DNA from: Bradyrhizobium sp. CCGB12
GTDB taxonomy: Bacteria > Pseudomonadota > Alphaproteobacteria > Rhizobiales > Xanthobacteraceae
Length of the DNA stretch: 64,000 nucleotides
Assembly (NCBI RefSeq): GCF_024199845.1
Contig: NZ_JANADO010000001.1
Span: forward strand, 124,001-188,000
Reading direction: 5' to 3'
The notes under the pieces are model-generated. The model saw only the letters and a list, made by a program, of their open reading frames with translations. It ran no database searches and was not told the origin of the DNA. The number at the start of each line of letters is the position of its first letter. Positions within the stretch are counted from its first letter, which is position 1. A program made the position numbers and the translations under genes. Positions 25,775-34,225 of this stretch are shown here, one piece after another.

Positions 25775-27463
25775 GTGACCACCGTCAGTTCGAGCACCAG
25801 CACGAGCTCCGCGAGTTCGGCAATTTCCGTCACCACGAGCGGGACCACCAATTCGAGCAGCATCGACTGGTCGGCGCTGATCCAGGCCGCCGTCGACGCG
25901 AAGACCGCGCAGGCCACGACGATCTCGACCTCGATCACGAACAACGAGGCGAAGATCTCCGCCTATCAGACGCTCCAGAGCGACCTGAAGACGCTGTATT
26001 CGGGCCTTACCTCACTTTCGACCGCGGTCGTCAATTCCTTGTCCACCAGCGCCTTTGCAACGCGCGCGGCGAGCATCAGCTCCACCGGTGACGTCAGCGC
26101 CTCCTCGGCGCTCTCCATGACCATCAAGAGCGGAGCTGCGACCGGCGACCACACGCTGACGATCAGCCAGCTCGCCACCGCACACAAGGTGTCCGGCACC
26201 GCGCAGTCGAGCCAGACCGACGAGCTCGGATATTCCGGCACGTTTTCCATTGGTCTGGAGGGCGGCAGCACGTCCGACATCACCGTCACCAGCACGATGT
26301 CGCTCCAGGATATCGTCGACGCCATCAACGCCCAGACCTCGACGACCAATGTCCAGGCTTCAATCGTGCAGGTGTCCAGCACCTCGTACCAGATGGTGCT
26401 GACCGGCACCGAGGATGCGGCGGACATCAGCTATTCCAGCACGTCCGGCGACGACATCATGAACGAACTGGGCGTGACCGACAGCTCGGGGGGCTTCACC
26501 AACGTCATCCAGGAGCCGCAGTCGGCAGAATTCACGCTCGACGGCATCGCGATGACTCGCGACACCAACGACATCTCCGACGTCCTTACCGGGGTGACCT
26601 TCAGCCTTCTTCAGGCGACGCCGGACGGAACGTCGCTAAACATCAGTATCGAGCCCGATACCAGCCAGATCGAATCGGCGATCGAGACCTTCGTCACCAA
26701 CTACAACGCGTTTCGCGACGAGGTCATCGCCCAGCAGGCGACCGCGACCGACGGCACCGCAGATTCTAGCGCGGTCCTGTTCGGCGACGGGACCATGCGC
26801 AACATCATGGATGCGCTCCAGAACGCCCTGAACAGCACCGTGGGCGGCATGACGATGGCCGACCTCGGCCTGTCGTTCAACGAAAACAACGAGCTCGAGC
26901 TCGACACCAGCACGCTGTCGGACATCCTGAGCACCAATTTGAGCGGCGTAACCAAGCTGTTGTCGGCGCAGACGACGACCTCGTCGAGCCAGCTCAGTGT
27001 CGTCAACACCGGCACGTCGCCGCAATCCTTCACGCTCGATCTGACGGTCGATTCCGACGGAAATCTCACGTCGGCCTCGGTCGACGGCGACTCCTCGCTG
27101 TTCACGGTCAGCGGCACGACGATCATCGGCGCCTCTGGCTCGATCTATGCCGGCATGGCCTTCACCTATAGCGGGTCGACCTCCCAGTCGATCACGGTGA
27201 CGTCGACCTCGGGCATCGCGACGCAGCTCTACCAGGTCGCCAAGAACTACTCGTCCTCGACGGGTGCGTTGCAGACGCTGATCACCAACCTCACAACGCG
27301 CGATGAGGATCTTCAGCAGAAGGTCGACGACATCAACAGTGCGGCCGCGACCCTGCAGTCGCAGCTGGAGACGCAATACGCGAAATACCAGGCCGCGATC
27401 GAGAGTGCCAACAGCACGCTGACCTATCTCAAGGCGTTGCTGAGCAGCTCGTCGAGCGACTGA
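25775..27463 (+). CDS. fliD: Flagellar filament cap / hook-associated protein 2 (FliD)
   Basis: A 562-residue FliD. The N-terminal domain DWSALIQAAVDAKTAQATTI followed by an Asn/Glu-rich coiled coil, and the C-terminal coiled coil (NLTTRDEDLQQKVDDINSAA, YAKYQAAIESANSTLTYLKA), are typical of the pentameric cap that folds flagellin at the filament tip. The sequence is strongly enriched in Ser/Thr and lacks cysteine. The start is the GTG at 25775, with no strong ribosome site. It is followed by fliS after 19 bases, the usual fliD-fliS order. Confidence 0.92.
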   Translation: MTTVSSSTSTSSASSAISVTTSGTTNSSSIDWSALIQAAVDAKTAQATTISTSITNNEAKISAYQTLQSDLKTLYSGLTSLSTAVVNSLSTSAFATRAASISSTGDVSASSALSMTIKSGAATGDHTLTISQLATAHKVSGTAQSSQTDELGYSGTFSIGLEGGSTSDITVTSTMSLQDIVDAINAQTSTTNVQASIVQVSSTSYQMVLTGTEDAADISYSSTSGDDIMNELGVTDSSGGFTNVIQEPQSAEFTLDGIAMTRDTNDISDVLTGVTFSLLQATPDGTSLNISIEPDTSQIESAIETFVTNYNAFRDEVIAQQATATDGTADSSAVLFGDGTMRNIMDALQNALNSTVGGMTMADLGLSFNENNELELDTSTLSDILSTNLSGVTKLLSAQTTTSSSQLSVVNTGTSPQSFTLDLTVDSDGNLTSASVDGDSSLFTVSGTTIIGASGSIYAGMAFTYSGSTSQSITVTSTSGIATQLYQVAKNYSSSTGALQTLITNLTTRDEDLQQKVDDINSAAATLQSQLETQYAKYQAAIESANSTLTYLKALLSSSSSD

Positions 27464-27482
27464 CAGTGAAATCGAGTGATCA

Positions 27483-27911
27483 ATGATGCATAATCCGATG
27501 GCGTACATGGCCAACCAGGCCTACCGCGGCGCTGCAACGACCGTGCCGCCGATCAAGGCGATCTCGATGCTGCTCGGCGGCGCGGCCACCTTCCTCCAGA
27601 AGGCGCTTGCCGCTCAGGAGGCGCGCCGCTTCGAGGAGGGGCATGACGACCTGATGAAGGCGACCGCGATCCTGCGCGGCCTTAGCCACAATCTCGATTT
27701 CGCCAAGGGCGGGGCGGTCTCCGAGCGGCTGTTCCAGAGCTACAATGCCCTCATCCTGGCGAGCCTGAAGGCCTACGGCCGGCCGCACGCCCGACAAAAT
27801 TTTCAGCGGATCATTGCCGCCTTGGCCGAGTTGCGGGAGGCTTGGGAGTCCGTCGATGCGACGGTGCGGGGCGGCAAGGCCATGCCGACCGATTCGGCTC
27901 GCAAGGGTTAG
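27483..27911 (+). CDS. fliS: Flagellar export chaperone FliS
   Basis: A 142-residue all-helical protein of the FliS family. Recognisable features are the tyrosine-containing N-terminus (MAYMANQAYRGAA), an amphipathic helix (LQKALAAQEARRFEEGHDDL), LSHNLDFAKGGAVSERLFQS and AELREAWESV near the end. FliS binds the C-terminus of unfolded flagellin in the cytoplasm and prevents premature polymerisation. Two adjacent starts (27483, 27486) are equally possible. Its place directly after fliD supports the call. Confidence 0.85.
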   Translation: MMHNPMAYMANQAYRGAATTVPPIKAISMLLGGAATFLQKALAAQEARRFEEGHDDLMKATAILRGLSHNLDFAKGGAVSERLFQSYNALILASLKAYGRPHARQNFQRIIAALAELREAWESVDATVRGGKAMPTDSARKG

Positions 27912-28075
27912 GCCCTCGGCTTCCCGATCCGGAGAGCAGGGAATCGCCCCGACGTTCCGTTCCGGCCAGTTTCCGTAGTGCTGCGGGCGCTTTTGGCGCC
28001 AAGGCCACGCAAATCCGGTTTCCGGCGTGCCCGCAATGCTTTATGACGGGCCGGATGCGGCGGGACCGGCAGGCG

Positions 28076-28348
28076 ATGGACGTCACCGAGTTTGAGGAAC
28101 TGATCGATCGGCTGGGCGAGGATCTCTCGCTCTGGCCCGACGATCGGCGTTCGCCTGCCGAAGATCTGCTGGCGCAATCGTCTGCCGCGCAAGCTCTGCT
28201 GGAAGAGGCGCGCGCCTTGCGCCACGCGCTCGCTGCACCTCCGGTCCGCGCGCCCGCAGGCCTCGCCGACCGCATCGTCGCTGCGGCCGCCAAAATGAAC
28301 GACGACACAGCCGAGCCGCGCATCGAGGGCGAGACGGCGGGAAGCTGA
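28076..28348 (+). CDS. Small conserved-type protein with LxRxGEDLxLWPDDxR motif
   Basis: A protein of about 90 residues inside the flagellar cluster, without an assigned function. Its first 25 residues (VTEFEELIDRLGEDLSLWPD then DRR) contain a WPxxxR motif that I associate with small proteins near ECF sigma genes in alphaproteobacteria. The rest is Ala/Leu-rich helix (SSAAQALLEEARALRHALAA) with no clear membrane segment. Starts at 28043, 28055 and 28076 are possible; 28076 gives the cleanest N-terminus. Codon use looks normal for the region. Confidence 0.6.
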   Translation: MDVTEFEELIDRLGEDLSLWPDDRRSPAEDLLAQSSAAQALLEEARALRHALAAPPVRAPAGLADRIVAAAAKMNDDTAEPRIEGETAGS

Positions 28349-28382
28349 ACAGCGCTTTCTGAGATCAAACACCAAGAGAGGT

Positions 28383-28507
28383 CGTCATGCCCGGGCTCGT
28401 CCCGCTTGCGCGGCCGAAGCCGCTTCGGCGAGGCGAAGGCCCGGGCATCCACGTTCTTCGTGCGGCGTGGCAAGTCGTGGATGGCCGGGTCAAGCCCGGC
28501 CATGACG
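28383..28507. repeat. Intergenic palindromic repeat (GTCATGCCCGGGC type)
   Basis: A 125-base element bounded by CGTCATG and CATGACG. It contains TGCCCGGGC pairing with GCCCGGGCA, and a perfect 9-base stem ATGGCCGGG / CCCGGCCAT with a five-base loop (28481-28503). The form is that of the short palindromic repeats scattered between genes in Bradyrhizobium. Its reading frames encode only the low-complexity translation typical of such repeats. Confidence 0.75.
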
Positions 28508-28782
28508 CTTTGGAAGCGTCGGCGCCCCCAACGTTCACCTCACATGCGACGAGCTCGCTGCTAGCGAGGCGAGCCAGCGTTGCTCGGTCGCCGCAACAAA
28601 TCGATCCGAGACGATCGCTCTTCTAACGCGCGCACACGGCAGTTTTTGCCGCGTCGAAAGCCATTTGTGCGCGCGTGAATCGCCGCCTGAATCCGCGCGC
28701 CCACCCGTTTCATCAGCACACAGATTTCAAGCGCCGCGGGCGACATCTCGTCGCCGGCAGCGCAAGAAGGCCGGAGTTTCTG

Positions 28783-29448
28783 ATGACCGTTTCCGCCGTG
28801 AGTTCTGCAACGACTGCCACCACGACGTCGTCGTCGTCGAGCACATCGTCCAGTTCGACGCTGACCTCCAGCGACTTCCTCAGCCTGCTCGTCAGCGAGC
28901 TTCAGAACCAGGATCCGCTTAACGCGACGTCGACGACCGACTTCATCAATCAGCTCACGTCCTACGCCAACTTCACTCAGCAGCAGTCGATCAACTCCAA
29001 CATGTCTTCGCTGGCGAGCTCGTTCTCGAGTCTCGTCACGCTCAACTCGGTGAACTACATCGGCCACACCGTCGAGGCGAAGACCGACACGGCCACCCTC
29101 AGCAACGGCTCGGCGACGTTCGGCTACTCGCTGTCCTCGGCCGCCTCGGACGTGTCGATCAGCATCTCCGATTCCTCCGGCAACGTCGTCTACACCGGCA
29201 CCGGCACGGGCAATTCCGGCTCCAACAGCTTCACCTGGGACGGCAAGGATTCCAGCGGCAACCAGCTCTCCGATGGCGGTCAGTACACCATCTCGGTGAC
29301 GGCGACCGACTCTGCCGGCAACTCGGTGCTCAACTACACGACGGTCACCGGCACGGTGACCGGCATCGACACCTCGACCTCAACGCCCTCGCTCACGGTG
29401 AACGGCGTCGCGGTCAGCGCCGCCAACATCCTCGGCGTCACGTCCTGA
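28783..29448 (+). CDS. flgD: Flagellar hook capping protein FlgD
   Basis: A 221-residue FlgD. After an extreme Ser/Thr-rich head (residues 3-25) comes the family signature SSDFLSLLVSELQNQDPLNA, then STTDFINQLTSYANFTQQQS. The C-terminal half has the tandem Ig-like FlgD region with NSFTWDGKDSSGNQLSDGGQ. FlgD caps the growing hook and is needed for FlgE assembly. GGAG lies six bases before the ATG at 28783. The flgE gene follows 31 bases later. Confidence 0.92.
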   Translation: MTVSAVSSATTATTTSSSSSTSSSSTLTSSDFLSLLVSELQNQDPLNATSTTDFINQLTSYANFTQQQSINSNMSSLASSFSSLVTLNSVNYIGHTVEAKTDTATLSNGSATFGYSLSSAASDVSISISDSSGNVVYTGTGTGNSGSNSFTWDGKDSSGNQLSDGGQYTISVTATDSAGNSVLNYTTVTGTVTGIDTSTSTPSLTVNGVAVSAANILGVTS

Positions 29449-29479
29449 TTTCAAGTCCTGATCTTCTCGGAGTTCCATC

Positions 29480-30745
29480 ATGAGCCTCAGCGGCGCATTG
29501 TCTTCGGCGATCTCGGCGCTCAGCGCCCAGAGCCAGTCCCTGTCGATGATCAGCGACAACATCGCCAATTCCGATACGACCGCCTACAAGACGACATCGG
29601 CGATGTTCGATGCGCTCGTCACTGCATCGAGCAACACGACCTCCTACGCTTCCGGCGGCGTCACCGTCTCGGGCCGCTCCAACATCACCCAGCAGGGCCT
29701 GCTCGCCGCGACGTCCAACGCCACCGACGTCGCGATCCAGGGCTCCGGCTTTTTCGTGGTGACCGACGCTACCTCGGGCGGTACCGTTGCCTATACCCGC
29801 AACGGCGCCTTCACCATCAACAATGCGGGCTATCTCGAGAACAACGGCTACTACCTCGAGGGCTGGCGCACCGATGCGGACGGCAACGTCGTCGGCAGTG
29901 AATCGGCGAGCAATCTCGAGGCCATCAACACCCAGGTCGCCTCGACCAGCGGCAGCGCCACCACCAAGACCACGATCGCGGCGAACCTGCCGTCGGACGC
30001 GGCCACCGGCGACACCTATACGAGCTCGATGACGGTCTACGATTCGCTCGGCGCCGCGAATACGATGCAAATCACCTGGACCAAGACCGATACCAACACC
30101 TGGAGCGCGAGTTTCGCCAATCCGACGTCGGCCTCGGATACCACGACCGCGACGGGCACGGCCTCGGGCACGATCGACATCACCTTCAACAGCGACGGCT
30201 CGCTGGCCAGCACCAGTCCGGACCCGGCCACCGTGTCGATCGCGGGCTGGACCGACGGCGCGGCCGACAGCACCATCACAATGGACCTCGGCACCGCCGG
30301 CGGCACAGACGGCCTGACGCAATACGCCTCGGGCGAGACGACGCCGTCGGTCAACGTCACCAGCATCGATTCGGACGGCCTGTCCTACGGAAAACTCTCC
30401 AGCATCTCGATCGGCAAGAATGGCGTGGTCGATGCCACCTATTCCAACGGCCAGACGATTGCGATCTACAAGATCGCCGTGGCGACTTTTGCCGATCCCA
30501 ACGGGCTCGCGGCTTCCAGTAACGGCATCTACTCGGCGACCGTGACCTCGGGCAATGCCGCCTTGCAGGCGTCCGGCGAGAACGGTGCGGGCACGATCTA
30601 CGGCAGCGAGCTGGAATCCTCGACCACCGACACGTCCAGCCAGTTCTCGAGCATGATCTCGGCGCAACAGGCCTATTCCGCCGCGTCCCAGGTCATCTCC
30701 ACCGTCAACAAGATGTACGACACCCTGATCTCGGCGATGAGGTGA
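29480..30745 (+). CDS. flgE: Flagellar hook protein FlgE
   Basis: A 421-residue hook protein. The N-terminal rod/hook motif is SLSMISDNIANSDTTAYKTT, and the body contains AIQGSGFFVVTDATSGGTVA then YTRNGAFTINNAGYLENNGY. The C-terminal helix is SSMISAQQAYSAASQVISTV. These match the FlgE class of axial proteins that form the hook polymer. The codons are Ser/Thr-rich like those of its neighbours and no cysteine is present. Three bases separate it from the next small gene. Confidence 0.92.
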   Translation: MSLSGALSSAISALSAQSQSLSMISDNIANSDTTAYKTTSAMFDALVTASSNTTSYASGGVTVSGRSNITQQGLLAATSNATDVAIQGSGFFVVTDATSGGTVAYTRNGAFTINNAGYLENNGYYLEGWRTDADGNVVGSESASNLEAINTQVASTSGSATTKTTIAANLPSDAATGDTYTSSMTVYDSLGAANTMQITWTKTDTNTWSASFANPTSASDTTTATGTASGTIDITFNSDGSLASTSPDPATVSIAGWTDGAADSTITMDLGTAGGTDGLTQYASGETTPSVNVTSIDSDGLSYGKLSSISIGKNGVVDATYSNGQTIAIYKIAVATFADPNGLAASSNGIYSATVTSGNAALQASGENGAGTIYGSELESSTTDTSSQFSSMISAQQAYSAASQVISTVNKMYDTLISAMR

Positions 30746-30748
30746 GCG

Positions 30749-31009
30749 ATGCCCGGTGAAAAGGCAAGCGCGGCCGGCGAGGCGCTGCTGCGCCGGTTGC
30801 GACGGCTGGTCGGCCGGGCCGCGACCGTCACGGGCCGTGACCGCAAGCAATTGCTCGCGCTGATCGACGATTTCGAAACGACCCGCCGCGGCCTGGTGAA
30901 GGAATGCGCGGAGATCGAGGGCGAGATGAGGCAGGCCTCCGTCAGGGCGACCGCGATCGGCACGTATCTGCGCAATTCGCAAGCCCACCGCGGCAAACGG
31001 CACAATTAG
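30749..31009 (+). CDS. Small basic protein in the flagellar cluster
   Basis: An 86-residue, highly basic helical protein that I do not recognise. Visible features are Arg-rich segments (LLRRLRRLVGRAATVTGRDR) followed by a probable coiled coil (LLALIDDFETTRRGLVKECA). It starts three bases after flgE, with GAGGTGAG as ribosome site, and ends 15 bases before the FlgN-like gene. The size, charge and place suggest a chaperone or assembly factor for hook or junction proteins. This is by position only. Confidence 0.65.
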   Translation: MPGEKASAAGEALLRRLRRLVGRAATVTGRDRKQLLALIDDFETTRRGLVKECAEIEGEMRQASVRATAIGTYLRNSQAHRGKRHN

Positions 31010-31024
31010 AAGAAGGCAATGATC

Positions 31025-31495
31025 ATGAGTGTAGCCCAAGCCAAGAGCCAAACCGCGAAGACGAACGCTGCGAGCGGCGACGCGCGGATCAAGTCGCTGA
31101 TCGTGCTCATCGATGCGCTGACCGCACTGGTGGCGGAAGAGAATGCCGAGCTTGCCAAAGGCCTGCCGGCCTCGCGCCTGAAGCAGGTCGACGAGAAGAA
31201 CCAACTGGCGGAGATCTTCGAACGGACTGTTGCCGAATGCGCGGCGGGCACGACCAGCCTGAACGTACGGGACCGGATCCTGCGCGAGCAGCTCATGGAG
31301 CGGATCCTGAAGCTGCGCACGGCGATGGACGAGAATCTGGTGCGCCTGCGCGCGGCAATCGAGGCCAGCAATCGCCGGATCGAGGCGGTCATGCAGGCGA
31401 TCCGTGAGCAGATCGCGGCTGTGTCCCCCTATGGCGCGTCCGGCCGCGTCGCCGCGGCCCGCGCCGTTTCCAGCGGCACCAGCCGTAGCGCCTGA
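31025..31495 (+). CDS. flgN: FlgN-like flagellar export chaperone
   Basis: A 156-residue mostly helical protein preceding flgK and flgL. The pattern LIVLIDALTALVAEENAELA, followed by LKQVDEKNQLAEIFERTVAE and a long C-terminal coiled coil, fits the FlgN family of chaperones that protect FlgK and FlgL before export. AGAAGG at 31011-31016 is eight bases from the ATG at 31025 and too close to the earlier ATG at 31019, so the second is preferred. The order flgN-flgK-flgL supports the assignment. Confidence 0.75.
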   Translation: MSVAQAKSQTAKTNAASGDARIKSLIVLIDALTALVAEENAELAKGLPASRLKQVDEKNQLAEIFERTVAECAAGTTSLNVRDRILREQLMERILKLRTAMDENLVRLRAAIEASNRRIEAVMQAIREQIAAVSPYGASGRVAAARAVSSGTSRSA

Positions 31496-31513
31496 CGAGC
31501 CGAGGAGCCCGCC

Positions 31514-33289
31514 GTGTCACTCGATATCGCGCGATCGATCGCCTTCAGCGGGCTCTCGGCGACGTCCGTGCAGATCAGCGTGACGTCGTCAAACATCTCG
31601 AACGCCGACACGACAGGCTACACCCGGAAGACTGCGAACCAGTCGAGCAGCGTCACCAACGGCGTCGGCACCGGCGTCACGGTGACCGGCATCACCTCGA
31701 CGGTCGACAAGCTGCTACTGAAATCGTTGATATCAGCGACCTCCGAGCTCGGTTCGGCCGACACCACCAACACCTATCTGACCTCGCTGCAAAAGCTGTA
31801 CGGCTCGACCAGCAGCACCGGCGATTCTGCGACAGGGACCTCGCTCGCCAACAGCATTGCCTCGCTCGAATCGGCGCTGTCGTCGCTGGCGAGCACGCCG
31901 AGCAGCGTGTCGCTACAATCCAACGTCGTCAGCGCGCTCGACGACGTCGCTAGCCAGTTGCGGGAGACCTCGAGCGGCATCCAGAAGCTCCGCGCCGATG
32001 CCGACCAGGACATTGCGTCCTCGATCGACGACGTCAACGCGGACCTGGAGCAGATCGCGGATCTGAATGCCCAGATCAAGCAGACGGCGGCGACCGGCCA
32101 GTCGACCGCGGATTTGGAGGACCAGCGCAACACCGCGCTCCAGGACCTCGCCTCGAAGATGAACATCAGCTATTTCACGGCGTCGAACGGCGATCTCCAG
32201 ATCTACAACACCTCGGGCCAGGCGCTGGTCGACTCTTCCGCGCACACGATCAGCTATACGGCTGCGGCCAACGTGACGGCATCGACGACCTCCACTGCCG
32301 GTTCGTCGTCGAGCGGCTTCAGCGCGATCACCGTGAACGGCGTCGACATCACCTCCCAGATCAGCGGTGGGAACATCGGCGCGCTGATCACGCTCCGCGA
32401 CACGACCCTGCCGGCGGCGCAGTCGCAGCTCGACCAGCTCGCGCAGCAGCTTGCTTCCGCAATGAACAGCGTCTCGAACGGTGCGTCCTCGGTACCGGCG
32501 CCGACGACCCTCACCGGTACGACCGCTGTCGCCAGCTCGACGGCGCTCTCCGCCACCGGGACGGTGCGTATCGCCGTCGCTGACCAGAGCGGCAATCTGG
32601 TCTCCTATGGCGATCTCGATCTGTCGTCCTATTCCACCGTCAGCGATCTCGTCACTGCCATCAACGGCATTTCCGGATTGTCGGCCTCGGTCGATTCCGA
32701 CGGTCATCTCTCGATCACCGCCACCGGCTCGGGCAATGGTGTCGCCATTAACGAGATGACGAGCGCGGTCGGAAGCTCGGGCGAGGGATTCTCGGAATAT
32801 TTCGGCCTCAACGACCTCATGATCGGAACGAGCGCGGCCGACATCGCGGTCAACAGCAAGATCCTGTCGGGTACGAACGAGCTTCAACTCGCGACGCTGG
32901 ACTCGTCATCGAGCCTGACGGTCGGAAGCTCCGTGTTGTCGTCGGGGTCGGCCACCGTGGTCAACGCCTTCTACGACGCATTGACCGGCTCCCGGACATT
33001 TGCGTCCACCGGCGGGCTGGCCGCCACCACCGGCTCTCTGGCCGACTACGCCTCGGCCATCGTGGCCGATGTCGCAAGCAAGGCGTCGCAGGCTTCGACG
33101 AGCTACACCGCCAAGGAGACCGCGCAATCGACCTATGCGAGCTCGCTGGCTTCGCAATCGGGCGTGAACCTCGACGAGGAATCCGCCAACCTCAGCACGC
33201 TCCAGAACAAATATTCCGCGGCATCCGCGTTGATCCAGGCCATCAACTCGATGTACTCGGCGCTGCTCACCGCCGTACAGTCGACCTAA
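31514..33289 (+). CDS. flgK: Flagellar hook-associated protein 1 (FlgK)
   Basis: A 591-residue FlgK, which forms the first hook-filament junction ring. The N-terminus (FSGLSATSVQISVTSSNISN, ADTTGYTRK) is the axial-protein motif. The domain around residues 140-240 (DDVASQLRETSSGIQKLRAD) is FlgK-like, and the C-terminal helix SALIQAINSMYSALLTAVQS ends it. The GTG at 31514 follows GAGGAG by about seven bases. The middle is Ser/Thr-rich. The flgL gene follows after 13 bases. Confidence 0.92.
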   Translation: MSLDIARSIAFSGLSATSVQISVTSSNISNADTTGYTRKTANQSSSVTNGVGTGVTVTGITSTVDKLLLKSLISATSELGSADTTNTYLTSLQKLYGSTSSTGDSATGTSLANSIASLESALSSLASTPSSVSLQSNVVSALDDVASQLRETSSGIQKLRADADQDIASSIDDVNADLEQIADLNAQIKQTAATGQSTADLEDQRNTALQDLASKMNISYFTASNGDLQIYNTSGQALVDSSAHTISYTAAANVTASTTSTAGSSSSGFSAITVNGVDITSQISGGNIGALITLRDTTLPAAQSQLDQLAQQLASAMNSVSNGASSVPAPTTLTGTTAVASSTALSATGTVRIAVADQSGNLVSYGDLDLSSYSTVSDLVTAINGISGLSASVDSDGHLSITATGSGNGVAINEMTSAVGSSGEGFSEYFGLNDLMIGTSAADIAVNSKILSGTNELQLATLDSSSSLTVGSSVLSSGSATVVNAFYDALTGSRTFASTGGLAATTGSLADYASAIVADVASKASQASTSYTAKETAQSTYASSLASQSGVNLDEESANLSTLQNKYSAASALIQAINSMYSALLTAVQST

Positions 33290-33302
33290 GAGGGGATAGG
33301 CC

Positions 33303-34214
33303 ATGGTTGCGATGCGGGTTGCGACCTTCGCGCAGTCGAACAAGATGATTGCCGACGCGATGCGCGTCGAGACGGTCATGGCCAACAAGCAGATCCAGGA
33401 ATCGTCGGGCGTCGTCTCGACCGATTTCGGCGGATACGGCGCGGACGCGCAGCATGTCGTCAACCTCCAGGTCTCGGTCACGCGCGCGCAGTCCTATATC
33501 GATGCCGCAACGCTCGCCGACAGCAAGGTCCAGGTGATGTATTCGGCCGTCGGCTCGGTGACCGACATCCTGACGCAGCTCCGCTCCCAGCTCAGCGCGG
33601 CCTCGACCGGCAGCTCGACCGAGACAAATTCGGTGATCAGCACCGCCCAGCAGATGCTGGAGCAGATGGGATCGCTGATGAACACGCAATACGACGGCCA
33701 GTATGTGTTCGCCGGCGGCAAGACCGACACGGCACCGGTCGATCTCACGGGCTTTTCGTCCGGGACCGGCTCCACCACCACGGCAGACACCAGCTACTAT
33801 TATGGCGACGACGAGATCGCCTCGGTGCGGGTCGCCGCCGACGAGACGGTGTCGTACGGCGTGACCGCCGACAATCCGGCGTTCGAAGAGGTGATGCGGG
33901 TGCTGAAGTTCGTCGCCAACAGCACCTCGCTGTCGTCTTCGGACATTGCCAATGCGCTCGATCTCGCCAGCACGGCGCTCGATGATACCGCGGCCGTGCA
34001 GGCAAAGCTGTCCAGCGCGGCGTCGTCGATCGAGAGCGCGAGCGCCCGCCAGAGCGACTACAAGAGCTATGCCGAGACGCTGTCGAATGACCTCACCGGC
34101 GTCGACGTCGCCGCCATCACGGCTCAGCTTTCGACCTACCAGGCACAGCTCACCGCGTCCTATTCGGCGCTCGCCAAGATCCTCAGCCTCAATCTCGCGA
34201 GCTATTTGAAATAG
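33303..34214 (+). CDS. flgL: Flagellar hook-associated protein 3 (FlgL)
   Basis: A 303-residue flagellin-like junction protein. The N-terminal coiled coil (ADAMRVETVMANKQIQESSG) and QMGSLMNTQYDGQYVFAGGK, the sequence that in FlgL follows the first helical domain, are diagnostic. The C-terminal helix ends in YSALAKILSLNLASYLK. It joins FlgK to the flagellin filament. It is the last gene of the cluster and its stop lies in a palindrome shared with a convergent gene. Confidence 0.9.
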   Translation: MVAMRVATFAQSNKMIADAMRVETVMANKQIQESSGVVSTDFGGYGADAQHVVNLQVSVTRAQSYIDAATLADSKVQVMYSAVGSVTDILTQLRSQLSAASTGSSTETNSVISTAQQMLEQMGSLMNTQYDGQYVFAGGKTDTAPVDLTGFSSGTGSTTTADTSYYYGDDEIASVRVAADETVSYGVTADNPAFEEVMRVLKFVANSTSLSSSDIANALDLASTALDDTAAVQAKLSSAASSIESASARQSDYKSYAETLSNDLTGVDVAAITAQLSTYQAQLTASYSALAKILSLNLASYLK

Positions 34215-34225
34215 GCTGGCCTATT
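34210..34225. other. Short palindrome containing two convergent stop codons
   Basis: AATAGGC-TG-GCCTATT is a perfect 7-base inverted repeat that includes both the flgL stop (34212-34214) and the stop of the leftward acyl-CoA ligase (34221-34223). It could act as a weak bidirectional transcription end, although it lacks a T tract. Confidence 0.35.

Noticed and set aside
28387..28626. Open frame in the GTCATGCCCGGGC repeat
   Set aside because: The translation is simply the repeat read through; it has no ribosome site and lies within a palindromic element.
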